Origin: Streptomyces sp. rh34 | GTDB taxonomy: Bacteria; Actinomycetota; Actinomycetes; Streptomycetales; Streptomycetaceae | Direction of reading: 5' to 3' | Length of the DNA stretch: 32,291 bases | Assembly (NCBI RefSeq): GCF_002551245.1 | Contig: NZ_NTGZ01000063.1 | Coordinates: 1 to 32,291 of the forward strand | In this document: positions 22,155-30,587 of the stretch, one piece after another | Numbering within the stretch: the first letter of the stretch is position 1 | Layout of the letters: each line of letters starts with the position of its first letter | The notes under the pieces: generated by a model | What the model was told of the DNA's origin: nothing | Database searches by the model: none | The model's input: only the letters and a program-made list of their open reading frames with translations | Made by a program: the position numbers and the translations under genes

Positions 22155-24218
22155 ATGGATGATCGGGTAGCGGGTGCCCTGTCACTCCCCGACGACTGGC
22201 CCGCCCACCCGGACCTCAGCCTCGCCCTGAACCGTATGGGCAGCTTCGACTGGGATCTCGACACCGGCCTCATGCACATGGACCAGGCCGCCCTCGACGT
22301 GTTCGACCTGACCGCGGACGAGTACGACGACCGGCCGGCCTCACTGGCGCCGCGCGTGCCGACGGACGAGGCCCAGCGTCTGGACGGGATGGTCTCGCAC
22401 GCGCTGAAGAGCGGGCGTACCAACTACGGCGCGTACTTCCGCATCCAGCGGCGGGACGGCACGCTGCGCTGGACCCACACCCAGGGCTTCGTCCGCCGGG
22501 ACGGGACCGGCCGCCCGCGCCGCATCATCGGGATCGTCCGCGACGCCACCCAGGAACTGGCCGACTCCGCGGCCCGGCGCGAGCTGGACGGGGAGCGCCG
22601 CCAGCGCACCAGCCTGGTCGAGGGCACCACCGCCGCGCTGGCCCACGCCCGTACCGTCAAGGACGTCATCGCCGTCCTCAAGAACTCCCAGGGGCTCGCC
22701 CACCTCGGAGCCACCAGTCTCGTCATGGGCCTGCTGGAGAGCGGCCGCATCCACCTCGTGGCCGACGGCCCCGAAGGCGCGTACATCCCCGGCACCCGGT
22801 ACACCCGGGTGGACGAGCCGTACCCGATGAGCGAAGTGGTGCGCACCCTGACCCCCCGCTTCATCGAGTCCGCCGACGACTTCGCCGCCTCCTACCCGAT
22901 CCTCTGGCCCGGCATCAGCCACCTCGGGATCACCTCCGCCGCCTACATGCCGCTGATCGCCCAGGCCCGACCGATCGGAGCACTCGGCCTCCTCTACCGG
23001 GACAAGGGGGGCTTCACCGCCGACGAACGCAATCTGCTGATGGCGCTCGGTACCTCGATCGCCCAGAGCCTCCAGCGCGCGATGCTCTACGAACAGGAGC
23101 ACGACCTCGCCGAGGGCCTGCAGCAGGCGATGCTGCCGCGCCGGATCCCGGCCGTGCCCGGGGCGCAGGTCGCCGTCCGCTACCGCTCGGCCCGTCTCGG
23201 CCGCGACATCGGTGGCGACTGGTACGACCTGATCCCGCTGCCCGGCGGCCGGGTCGGCGCCGTCATCGGGGACGTCCAGGGGCACGACACCCACGCCGCC
23301 GCCGTCATGGGGCAGCTCAGGATCGTCCTGCGCGCGTACGCGGCCGAGGGACACAGCCCCGCCACGGTCATGGCGCGCGCCTCCGTCTTCCTCCACGAAC
23401 TGGACACGGACCGCTTCGCCACCTGTACCTACGCCGAGGTCGACCTCACCACCGGCGTCGTCCAGGTGGTCCGCGCCGGACATGTCGACCCGCTGGTACG
23501 GGACGTGGACGGGAGCTGCCGCAGGATGTCGTCCGAGGGCGGCCTGCCGCTCGGCCTCTCGGCGGAGTTCGGCCGGCTGGAGTACCCGGTCGGCACGGTC
23601 GAACTGGACCCCGGCCAGACGATGATCCTGTTCACCGACGGCCTCGTCGAACTGCCGGGCTCCGACCTCGACGAGGGCATGCAACTGCTCACCACCCTCG
23701 TCACCAACGGCCCCCGGGACCTCCAGAAGCTCGCCGACCAGCTCTGCGACGCCGTCGACGAGCGCGGCGGCCAGGACGACGTCGCCCTCCTGCTGCTGCG
23801 CCGCCGGGCCGCGCACGCCCCGCAGCCGGGCGGCCGGCTCCAGCAGCACGTCGCCCAGAACGACCCCGAGGCGCTGAGTTCGTCCCGGCACATGATCCGG
23901 GCCGCGGTCCGGGCCTGGGGAGCCAAGGACCGGGCCGACGAGATCGAGCTCGCGGCCGACGAACTGATCACCAACGCGCTCATGCACACCGACGGCGGTG
24001 CCGTCGTGACGATCCGGGTGCTCGCCGGAACCGAGCGACGGCTGCGCGTCGACGTCGAGGACCGCTCCAGCGCACTGCCCAGACGCCGCGACGCGGGGGA
24101 GTCGGGAGTGTCCGGGCGCGGTCTGATGCTGGTCGACCGGCTGGCCGACGTCTGGGGAGTGGAGTCCCGGGGCAGCGGCAAATGCGTGTGGTGCGAGTTC
24201 CTCATTCCGGCCCGCTGA
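22155..24218 (+). CDS. PAS-GAF-PP2C-HATPase multidomain phosphatase
   Basis: A 687-residue cytoplasmic signalling protein. Residues 20-145 form a PAS domain (MGSFDWDLDTGLMHM onward, ending RIIGIVRDATQE). Residues 165-320 are GAF-like. The PP2C/SpoIIE domain spans about 335-560 with GGDWYD, VIGDVQGHD, LFTDGLVE and GGQDDVALLLL, all metal-site Asp present. Residues 570-687 are an RsbW-like HATPase with AADELITNALMHTDGG and SGRGLMLVDRLADVWG. One chain thus combines a phosphatase for STAS antagonists with an anti-sigma-kinase-like module, an arrangement common in Streptomyces. The ATG at 22155 is used; a GTG at 22146 is also in frame, and neither has a strong ribosome site. No STAS gene is adjacent. 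Confidence 0.9.
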   Translation: MDDRVAGALSLPDDWPAHPDLSLALNRMGSFDWDLDTGLMHMDQAALDVFDLTADEYDDRPASLAPRVPTDEAQRLDGMVSHALKSGRTNYGAYFRIQRRDGTLRWTHTQGFVRRDGTGRPRRIIGIVRDATQELADSAARRELDGERRQRTSLVEGTTAALAHARTVKDVIAVLKNSQGLAHLGATSLVMGLLESGRIHLVADGPEGAYIPGTRYTRVDEPYPMSEVVRTLTPRFIESADDFAASYPILWPGISHLGITSAAYMPLIAQARPIGALGLLYRDKGGFTADERNLLMALGTSIAQSLQRAMLYEQEHDLAEGLQQAMLPRRIPAVPGAQVAVRYRSARLGRDIGGDWYDLIPLPGGRVGAVIGDVQGHDTHAAAVMGQLRIVLRAYAAEGHSPATVMARASVFLHELDTDRFATCTYAEVDLTTGVVQVVRAGHVDPLVRDVDGSCRRMSSEGGLPLGLSAEFGRLEYPVGTVELDPGQTMILFTDGLVELPGSDLDEGMQLLTTLVTNGPRDLQKLADQLCDAVDERGGQDDVALLLLRRRAAHAPQPGGRLQQHVAQNDPEALSSSRHMIRAAVRAWGAKDRADEIELAADELITNALMHTDGGAVVTIRVLAGTERRLRVDVEDRSSALPRRRDAGESGVSGRGLMLVDRLADVWGVESRGSGKCVWCEFLIPAR

Positions 24219-24234
24219 GTACCTCACCGCGACG

Positions 24235-24250
24235 TAACAGTAAGTAACAT
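24235..24250. promoter_or_regulatory. GTAAC-N5-GTAAC direct repeat before the acyltransferase gene
   Basis: GTAACAGTAAGTAACA contains two GTAAC pentamers with a 10-bp period and a GTAA between them, about 85-97 bases upstream of the WS/DGAT start. Such repeats are typical of sites bound head-to-tail by OmpR/PhoB-type response regulators. The factor is not known. TTGACC lies 10 bases further on, but no good -10 was found. Confidence 0.4.
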
Positions 24251-24331
24251 TTCTGTGCTTGACCGTGACCGATCGCAGAGGATTGACTGCGGAGGGACCG
24301 GCCGCACACCGGCCCTGCCGCCTTCGACGAC

Positions 24332-25711
24332 ATGAGGCCCCCGTTGGGTACCGAGCTTCTCGCCCCGCTCGATCTCGCTTTCTGGCACCTCGAATCGGAC
24401 GCCCATCCGATGCACCTCGGCGCGCTCGCCGTCTTCGCACCGGTGCCCGGCGCCGGTCCGGAGCGGATCCTCGACCTGCTCGGGACCCGCGCCGCCGCGA
24501 TTCCCCGGCTGCGCATGTGCGTACGGGACGTCCTGCTGCCGGTCGGCGGCAAGGCCTGGACGGTGGACAAGGACTTCGACGTGCACCGGCACGTCAGCCA
24601 CGTCGTCGTCGAGGACGGCGACTTCATGGCCGGGGCCGGCCGGCTGGCCGGCGAGCTGATGGAGCGACCGCTCGGGCGCGGGCTGCCGCCCTGGCGCATG
24701 TACCTCATCGGCGGCGCGGAGGGCGGGCCCTTCGCCGTCCTGGTCAAGCTGCACCACGCCCTGGCCGACGGGATGCGGGCGGTCGCCATCGGAGCCGGGA
24801 TCTTCGACGAGATCGCCGCCGTCACCAGCGCCCGCACCGCTGCCCGGGGCCGCCCCGCCGTCCCGCCCCGCTCCTGGTTGCCCGACCCCCGCGAGATGGC
24901 GGGCATGGCCCTCGGCCGGATCGGCGAGGTCGGCCGGGCACTCGGCGTGGGGGCCTCCGTCGTCCGCGCCGGCCGCCTCGACCTGCGCGGCACGACCGCC
25001 TTCACCGCACCCTCCAGCGGCACCCGACGCCTGGCCACCGCCGACCTCGACGCCGGGGACCTCCAGCGGATCCGACGGGCCGAGGGCGGCACCGCCAACG
25101 ACATCCTCCTCGCCGTCGTCGCCGGTGCGCTGCGCCGCTGGATGGCCGGGCGCGGCGAGCCGTTTCCCGCCGCCGACCCGCGCGCCCTGGTCCCCGTCTC
25201 CCGCCGCAGGCCCGGTGGCGCCTCCGCCCCCGGCAACCGGCTCTCCGCCTATCTGCTCGGCCTGCCGGTCACCGCGGCCGACCCGCGCGAGCGGCTCCGG
25301 GCGGTCCGGACGGCGATGGACCGCAACAAGGCGGCCGGACCGCTGAAGGGCGCCGGGGCCGTCGCCGTACTGGCCGACCAACTGCCGCCGCTGGCCCACC
25401 GGTTCGGCGCACCGCTGGCGGCCAACGCCGCCCGCATGCTGTTCGACGTACTGGTCACCAGCGTGCCGCTGCCCCGCTCCGCTCTCTCGCTGGGCGGCTG
25501 CCCGCTGACCGCTCTCTACCCCATGGCGCCGCTGGCCCGGGGCCAGGCCCTGGCGGTGGCCCTCTCCACCTATGGCGGTCGGGTGCACGTGGGGCTGGTG
25601 GCCGACGGCAAGGCGCTGCCCGACCTCGACCGGCTCGCCGACGCGGTCGAGGAGGAGTTCACGGAGCTGTACGCCGTCGTCACCGGCACGGACCGCTCAC
25701 CGGTGCCCTGA
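24332..25711 (+). CDS. WS/DGAT-type wax ester synthase / diacylglycerol acyltransferase
   Basis: A 459-residue enzyme of the bacterial WS/DGAT family, which joins acyl-CoA to diacylglycerol or fatty alcohol, making triacylglycerol or wax storage lipid at the membrane. The catalytic HHxxxDG motif is seen as HHALADG at about residue 148. Other family features are the N-terminal PLDLAFWHLES, NDILLAVVAGALRRW in the middle, LVPVSRRRP, and NRLSAYLLGLPV. The ATG at 24332 has no clear ribosome site; a TTG at 24344 with GAGG six bases upstream is an alternative start, four residues shorter. Streptomycetes often carry several such genes. The DNA glycosylase gene follows at 36 bases on the same strand. 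Confidence 0.9.
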   Translation: MRPPLGTELLAPLDLAFWHLESDAHPMHLGALAVFAPVPGAGPERILDLLGTRAAAIPRLRMCVRDVLLPVGGKAWTVDKDFDVHRHVSHVVVEDGDFMAGAGRLAGELMERPLGRGLPPWRMYLIGGAEGGPFAVLVKLHHALADGMRAVAIGAGIFDEIAAVTSARTAARGRPAVPPRSWLPDPREMAGMALGRIGEVGRALGVGASVVRAGRLDLRGTTAFTAPSSGTRRLATADLDAGDLQRIRRAEGGTANDILLAVVAGALRRWMAGRGEPFPAADPRALVPVSRRRPGGASAPGNRLSAYLLGLPVTAADPRERLRAVRTAMDRNKAAGPLKGAGAVAVLADQLPPLAHRFGAPLAANAARMLFDVLVTSVPLPRSALSLGGCPLTALYPMAPLARGQALAVALSTYGGRVHVGLVADGKALPDLDRLADAVEEEFTELYAVVTGTDRSPVP

Positions 25712-25747
25712 CAGGCAGCCGTCCAGCCGCTGCGGCAGTCTGGAGCC

Positions 25748-26608
25748 ATGCCTGAACTGCCCGAAGTCGAAGCCCTGAGGGTCTTCCTCGACGACCATCT
25801 GGTCGGCAAGGAGATCGCCCGCGTCCTCCCGCTGGCGATCAGCGTCCTGAAGACGTACGACCCGCCGCTCACCGCGCTGGAAGGCGCGGCTGTCACCTCG
25901 GTCGCCCGCCACGGCAAGTTCCTCGACATCGAGGCGGGCGGGCTCCACCTGTGCACCCACTTCGCCCGGGCCGGCTGGCTCCGATGGAAGGATTCCTTCC
26001 CGGCCACCCCGCCCCGCCCCGGCAAGGGGTCCCTCGCCCTCCGCCTGACGACCGTCGACGGCGACGGCTTCGACCTCACCGAGATGGGCACCAGGAAACG
26101 CCTCTCGGTCCACCTCGTCCACGACCCCCAGGACGTCCCCGGAATCGCCCGCCTCGGCCCGGACCCCCTCGCCGACGCCTTCGACCGCGACGCGTTCGCC
26201 GCGCTGCTCGCCGGGGAGCGCCGCCAGATCAAGGGCGCGCTGCGCGACCAGTCGCTCATCGCGGGCATCGGCAACGCCTACAGCGACGAGATCCTGCACG
26301 TCGCCAAGATGTCCCCGTTCAAACGCACCGCCGACCTCGACGAGGACGACGTCACCCGCCTGTACACCGCGCTGCGCACCACACTCGAGGACGCCGTCGC
26401 CCGCTCCGGCGGGGTGGAGGCGGGGAAGCTCAAGGCCGAGAAGAAGACCGGGATGCGGGTCCACGGGCGTACCGGAGAGACCTGCCCGGTCTGCGGGGAC
26501 ACCATCCTGGAGGTCTCCTTCAGCGACTCCTCGCTCCAGTACTGCCCCACCTGCCAGACCGGCGGGAAGCCGCTCGCCGACCGCAGGCTCTCCAAGTTCC
26601 TGAAGTGA
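25748..26608 (+). CDS. Fpg/Nei family DNA glycosylase
   Basis: A 286-residue base-excision repair enzyme. The N-terminus is MPELPEVEALR, where Pro2 is the nucleophile and Glu3 the proton donor after Met removal. HGKFL at about 55-59 supplies the conserved Lys. The helix-two-turn-helix region is IKGALRDQSLIAGIGNAYSDEIL. The C-terminal zinc finger is C-x2-C-x16-C-x2-C (CPVC ... CPTC) and ends the protein with RLSKFLK. It removes oxidised bases and cuts the strand by beta-elimination. The finger lacks the usual final Gln-Arg-pattern of classical MutM, and the protein resembles the actinobacterial Nei-like group, so substrate preference is unsure. GGAG lies very close to the ATG. Confidence 0.93.
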   Translation: MPELPEVEALRVFLDDHLVGKEIARVLPLAISVLKTYDPPLTALEGAAVTSVARHGKFLDIEAGGLHLCTHFARAGWLRWKDSFPATPPRPGKGSLALRLTTVDGDGFDLTEMGTRKRLSVHLVHDPQDVPGIARLGPDPLADAFDRDAFAALLAGERRQIKGALRDQSLIAGIGNAYSDEILHVAKMSPFKRTADLDEDDVTRLYTALRTTLEDAVARSGGVEAGKLKAEKKTGMRVHGRTGETCPVCGDTILEVSFSDSSLQYCPTCQTGGKPLADRRLSKFLK

Positions 26609-26673
26609 CCACCGACCCGGTTTCCCCCGGGCCACCGGCCCCGAGACCCCTGGGGGGCACGGGACGGATCCCC

Positions 26674-26687
26674 TAAACTCCGGCCTC
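26674..26687 (+). promoter_or_regulatory. -10-like element giving a probable leaderless mRNA (LytTR regulator gene)
   Basis: TAAACT at 26674-26679 is followed by 8 bases and then the ATG at 26688. No ribosome site is present. A transcript from this -10 element would start at or next to the A of the start codon, as in leaderless genes, which are common in actinobacteria. No strong -35 is visible. Confidence 0.5.
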
Positions 26688-27440
26688 ATGCTGCGCGTAC
26701 TCGCCGTCGACGACGAACAACCCGCCCTGGAGGAACTCCTCTACCTCCTGCGCGCCGACCCCCGTGTCCGCAGCGCCGAGGGCGCCACCGGTGCGACCGA
26801 GGCACTGCGCCGCATCGGCGGCGCCGTGGACGCGGGCCCCGATGATCCGTCCGCGATCGACGTGGTCTTCCTCGACATCCACATGGCCGGTCTCACGGGA
26901 CTCGACGTCGCCCAGCTCCTCGCCGGATTCGCCGCGCCCCCGCTCATCGTCTTCGTCACCGCGCACGAGGGCTTCGCCGTCCACGCCTTCGACCTCAAGG
27001 CCGTCGACTACGTCCTGAAACCGGTCCGCCGCGAACGCCTCGCCGAAGCCGTCCGCCGGGTCGCCGAGCAGGTGGGGGACCGGTCCGCACCGGTCCACGA
27101 CAGCGCGGGCGACCAGATTCCGGTCGAACTGGGCGGCGTCACCCGCTTCATCCCCATCGACGAGATCGCGTACGCCGAGGCGCAGGGCGACTACGCCCGC
27201 CTGCACACCGCCACCGGCAGCCACCTCGTCCGCATCCCGCTCACCACCCTGGAGGAGCGCTGGCGCTCCCGCGGCTTCGTCCGGATCCACCGCCGCCACC
27301 TCGTGGCGCTCGGCAGGATCGACGAACTGCGCCTGGACGCGGGCAGCATGAGCGTGCGCGTCGGGGAGGCCGAGCTGGCCGTCAGCCGCCGCCACACCCG
27401 CGCCCTGCGCGACCTCCTGATGCGCCAGGGCGGCCGCTGA
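26688..27440 (+). CDS. LytTR-family response regulator
   Basis: A 250-residue response regulator with a receiver domain (about 1-120; acidic residues in LAVDDEQPALEEL, phospho-acceptor Asp63 in VFLDIHMAG, Thr in VFVTAHE, Lys in YVLKPVR) and a LytTR DNA-binding domain (about 140-245; IPIDEIAYAEAQGDYARLHT, FVRIHRRHLVAL, LAVSRRHTRALRDLL). LytTR regulators bind direct repeats and often control transporters or quorum functions. Its likely kinase is the LytS-type protein two genes past the symporter. The start at 26688 seems leaderless. 86 bases separate it from the DUF485 gene, which has its own similar promoter. Confidence 0.93.
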   Translation: MLRVLAVDDEQPALEELLYLLRADPRVRSAEGATGATEALRRIGGAVDAGPDDPSAIDVVFLDIHMAGLTGLDVAQLLAGFAAPPLIVFVTAHEGFAVHAFDLKAVDYVLKPVRRERLAEAVRRVAEQVGDRSAPVHDSAGDQIPVELGGVTRFIPIDEIAYAEAQGDYARLHTATGSHLVRIPLTTLEERWRSRGFVRIHRRHLVALGRIDELRLDAGSMSVRVGEAELAVSRRHTRALRDLLMRQGGR

Positions 27441-27512
27441 AGCAACGCGTGAGGCCGCCGCTGACCTGGGGCGTCCTTCTCCGAACCCTTCCCAGCACGG
27501 CCCGCCGCCGCC

Positions 27513-27526
27513 TACACTCCGAGCCC
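27513..27526 (+). promoter_or_regulatory. -10-like element giving a probable leaderless mRNA (DUF485 gene)
   Basis: TACACT at 27513-27518, 8 bases, then ATG at 27527, again without a ribosome site. The layout and the flanking CTCCG are nearly the same as before the LytTR gene (TANACTCCG ... ATG), suggesting that both genes use the same kind of promoter. Confidence 0.5.
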
Positions 27527-27889
27527 ATGTCCGCAGAGCCACCGCTCCGGCGCGAAGTGGTCACGGGGGAGCCGCGGCGGGTGCGCCCGCTGCCCCGTTA
27601 CCGCACCCAGTCGGAGATCGACGAGCAGACCGCCCTCGGCGGCGCCTACGTGCGATCGCTGATGCGCGGTCAACTGCGCGCCGGGCTCACCGTCTTCGTC
27701 GTCCTCGCCCTCGTCGCGGGAACCCTGCCGCTGCTCTTCGCAGCCCTGAACAGCTCCGCCCTCGTCTGGGCGGTGCTCGGCTTCGCCACCTATCCGCCGC
27801 TCACCCTGGCCGCCTGGTGGTACGTCCGCCGGGCCGAGCGCAACGAACGCGACTTCGCCCGACTGGTGGAGGGCCGCCCCGCCCCGTGA
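27527..27889 (+). CDS. DUF485-like small membrane protein
   Basis: A 120-residue protein with two membrane segments (about 50-72 and 82-102), a polar N-terminus with the RYRTQSEIDEQTALGGAYVRSLMR stretch, and a charged C-terminus. This is the layout of DUF485 proteins such as E. coli YjcH, encoded just before the acetate/solute symporter gene actP. Its stop overlaps the symporter GTG (shared GTGA), so the two are translationally coupled. It probably assists the symporter, as a subunit or in assembly, which is inference from context. The ATG at 27527 is the only start that fits the probable leaderless promoter. Confidence 0.85.
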   Translation: MSAEPPLRREVVTGEPRRVRPLPRYRTQSEIDEQTALGGAYVRSLMRGQLRAGLTVFVVLALVAGTLPLLFAALNSSALVWAVLGFATYPPLTLAAWWYVRRAERNERDFARLVEGRPAP

Positions 27890-29391
27890 GCACCCCCGAT
27901 CACCTGGCGTCCTGGGTGGCGGTCGCCCTCGTCGTCCTCGCCACCGTCCTCGTCGGCGGATTCGGCCTGCGCATCTCCCGGACGACCTCCGACTTCTACG
28001 TAGCCTCGCGCACCGTACGGCCCCGCCTCAACGCCGCCGCGATCAGCGGCGAATACCTCTCCGCCGCCTCCTTCCTCGGCGTCGCCGGCCTCGTCCTCGT
28101 CCACGGCCCCGACATGCTCTGGTACCCGGTCGGCTACACCGCCGGATACCTGGTGCTCCTCGTCTTCGTCGCCGCCCCGCTGCGCCGCTCGGGGGCGTAC
28201 ACCCTGCCGGACTTCGCCGAGGGACGGCTCGAATCGCGGCAGGTCCGCCGACTGGTCAGCGCGCTCGTCGTCGGCGCGGGCTGGCTCTACCTCGTGCCGC
28301 AGCTCCAGGGCGCCGGGCTCACCCTCAAGATCCTCACGGGCGCTCCGGGCTGGCTCGGCGACGTCCTCGTCGCCACCGTCGTGACCGCCGCCGTCGCCGC
28401 GGGCGGCATGCGCTCCATCACCTTCGTCCAGGTCTTCCAGTACTGGCTCAAGCTCACCGCCCTCCTCGTCCCCGCCCTCTTCCTGGTGCTCGCCTGGCAG
28501 GGCGACGGCCGGCCCCGGGTCAGCTTCGACGACCAGCTCACCGTCTTCCGCGCCGACCATCCGCTGTACGCCACCTACGGGCTGATCGTGGCGACCTTCC
28601 TCGGCACCATGGGCCTGCCCCACGTCGTCGTCCGCTTCTACACCAGCCCGAACGGCCGCGACGCCCGCCGCACCACCGTCGCCGTCCTCGCCCTGGTCGG
28701 CCTCTTCTACCTGCTCCCGCCGATCTACGGCGCGCTCGGCCGGCTCTACACGCCCGAACTGCGGTACGGGGGAGACGCGGACGCCGCCGTCCTGCTGCTG
28801 CCCGCCCGTCTCATCGGCGGACTGGGCGGCGACCTCCTCGGGGCGTTGATCGCCGGCGGGGCGTTCGCCGCGTTCCTGTCCACCGCCTCCGGGCTCACCA
28901 TGGCCGTCGCCGGAGTCATCACCCAGGACGTCCTGCCTTCGCGCGGGGTGCGCCACTTCCGGCTCGCCACCGTCCTCGCCATCGCCGTACCGCTCGCCGG
29001 TTCCCTGCTGGTGAGCCGGGTGCCGGTGGCCGACGCGGTGGGCATGGCCTTCGCCGTCTCCGCCTCCTCCTTCTGCCCCCTGCTCATCCTCGGCATCTGG
29101 TGGCGGCGGCTCACCCCGCCCGGGGCCGTCGCGGGGCTCCTGCTGGGCGGCGGCTCCGCTCTCGTCGCGGTGGCCATCACCGTCAGCGGAGCCGTACGCC
29201 CGCCGGGGTGGCCGCACGCCCTGCTCGCCTGGCCCGCCGTCTGGTCCGTCCCCGTGGGGTTCCTCGCGATGATCCTCGTCTCGCTCGCCACACCGGGGCG
29301 GATACCCCCGGGCACCAACGCCGCCATGACCCGCTTCCACCTCCCTGAGGCCCTCTCCTCGGCGCGGTCCGCCGCAGGGCGGGAACGATGA
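27886..29391 (+). CDS. sodium:solute symporter (SSS family, ActP-like)
   Basis: A 501-residue transporter with about 13 membrane segments. Family features include the N-terminal FYVASRTVRPRLNAAAISGEYLSAASFLGVAG (sodium-site helix 1), GYLVLLVFVAAPLRRSGAYTLPDFAEGRL, the helix 5 region GGMRSITFVQVFQYWLKL, LGTMGLPHVVVRFYT, and AFAAFLSTASGLTMAVAGVITQDVL (second sodium-site helix). It resembles cation/acetate symporters more than sugar or proline types, so a short-chain carboxylate is the likely substrate. The GTG start overlaps the DUF485 gene by 4 bases, and the stop overlaps the kinase start by 4 bases (ATGA). The four genes probably act as one sensing and uptake unit. Confidence 0.92.
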   Translation: MSTPDHLASWVAVALVVLATVLVGGFGLRISRTTSDFYVASRTVRPRLNAAAISGEYLSAASFLGVAGLVLVHGPDMLWYPVGYTAGYLVLLVFVAAPLRRSGAYTLPDFAEGRLESRQVRRLVSALVVGAGWLYLVPQLQGAGLTLKILTGAPGWLGDVLVATVVTAAVAAGGMRSITFVQVFQYWLKLTALLVPALFLVLAWQGDGRPRVSFDDQLTVFRADHPLYATYGLIVATFLGTMGLPHVVVRFYTSPNGRDARRTTVAVLALVGLFYLLPPIYGALGRLYTPELRYGGDADAAVLLLPARLIGGLGGDLLGALIAGGAFAAFLSTASGLTMAVAGVITQDVLPSRGVRHFRLATVLAIAVPLAGSLLVSRVPVADAVGMAFAVSASSFCPLLILGIWWRRLTPPGAVAGLLLGGGSALVAVAITVSGAVRPPGWPHALLAWPAVWSVPVGFLAMILVSLATPGRIPPGTNAAMTRFHLPEALSSARSAAGRER

Positions 29392-30578
29392 CCGGGGCCG
29401 CGATCGCCGTTCTCGTCGTCCTGGCCACGCTGCTGTTCGGCACCGGGTACCTGCTGGGCCGCCGCACCGCCCGACCGCTGCGCCCCAGCGACGTCGGCAC
29501 GCCCGTCGAGCACGCCACGTTCGAGACCCTGCACACCGCGTCGCTGGCCGCCCCGCCGCTGCGGGCCGGCCTCACCGAGGAGAGCGCCCGGCGCGCCGCC
29601 CGCCGGCTGCGCTCCCTCCTCGGCACCGATGCCCTCTGCCTCACCGACCGGGACCGGGTGCTGGTCTGGGACGGCACCGGACACCACCACGGCAAGGACG
29701 TCATGGAGCACCTGCGGGTGCTCCTGGACAACGGCCGCCGCACCGCCTTCGACAGTGGCTGCGCCGACCTCGACTGCCCGCTGCGCTGGGCCGTCGCCGT
29801 CCCGCTCACCGTCGACAACCGGGTCCTGGGCGCACTCGTCGCCTACGCCCCGCGCGAATCGGCGGTGCTGGCCCGGGCCGCGGGGGAGGTGGCGCGCTGG
29901 GTCTGCGTCCAGCTGGAACTGGCCGAGCTGGACCGCTCCCGCACCCAGCTCATCGAGGCCGAGATCAAGGCCCTGCGGGCACAGATCTCCCCGCACTTCA
30001 TCTTCAACTCGCTAGCCGCGATCGCCTCGTTCGTCCGGACCGACCCCGAGCAAGCCCGCGAACTGCTGCTGGAATTCGCCGACTTCACCCGCTACTCGTT
30101 CCGCAGGCACGGTGAGTTCACCACCCTGGCGGATGAACTGCACTCCATCGACCAGTATTTGGCCCTCGTACGCGCCCGCTTCGGCGAGCGTCTCGCCGTG
30201 ACGCTCCAGGTCGCCCCCGAGGTGCTGCCGGTCGCGCTGCCGTTCCTGTGCCTCCAGCCGCTGGTGGAGAACGCCGTCAAGCACGGCCTCGAAGGGGCGG
30301 TCACCCGCAGCCGCATCACCATCAGCGCCCTGGACGCCGGCTCGGAGGCCGAGGTGGTCATCGAGGACGACGGAACCGGCATGGACCCCGAACGGCTGCG
30401 GCAGATCCTGCGCGGCGAGGGCGGCGCCTCCACCGGCATCGGCCTGCTCAACGTGGACGAGCGGTTGCGTCAGGTCTACGGCGACGACTACGGCCTGGTC
30501 ATCGAGACCGGGGTCGGGGCCGGTATGAAGATCACGCTGCGGCTGCCCAAGTACCGTGCCGGGGTGCACGGTTCCTGA
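29388..30578 (+). CDS. LytS-type sensor histidine kinase
   Basis: A 396-residue kinase with one N-terminal membrane segment (about 4-24), a GAF-like region (about 60-185) and a HisKA_5TM-LYT-type His_kinase domain. The phospho-acceptor His is in AQISPHFIFNSL (about residue 205), and the ATPase domain shows LQPLVENAVKHGLE, EDDGTGMDP and STGIGLLNVDERL. It should phosphorylate the LytTR regulator at 26688. It lacks the multi-pass sensing domain of LytS, so signal input may come through the GAF domain or contact with the symporter. A DSGCADLDCPL pair of Cys in the GAF-like region could bind a metal or sense redox state. The start overlaps the symporter stop. Confidence 0.92.
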   Translation: MTGAAIAVLVVLATLLFGTGYLLGRRTARPLRPSDVGTPVEHATFETLHTASLAAPPLRAGLTEESARRAARRLRSLLGTDALCLTDRDRVLVWDGTGHHHGKDVMEHLRVLLDNGRRTAFDSGCADLDCPLRWAVAVPLTVDNRVLGALVAYAPRESAVLARAAGEVARWVCVQLELAELDRSRTQLIEAEIKALRAQISPHFIFNSLAAIASFVRTDPEQARELLLEFADFTRYSFRRHGEFTTLADELHSIDQYLALVRARFGERLAVTLQVAPEVLPVALPFLCLQPLVENAVKHGLEGAVTRSRITISALDAGSEAEVVIEDDGTGMDPERLRQILRGEGGASTGIGLLNVDERLRQVYGDDYGLVIETGVGAGMKITLRLPKYRAGVHGS

Positions 30579-30587
30579 AGCGGAGGC

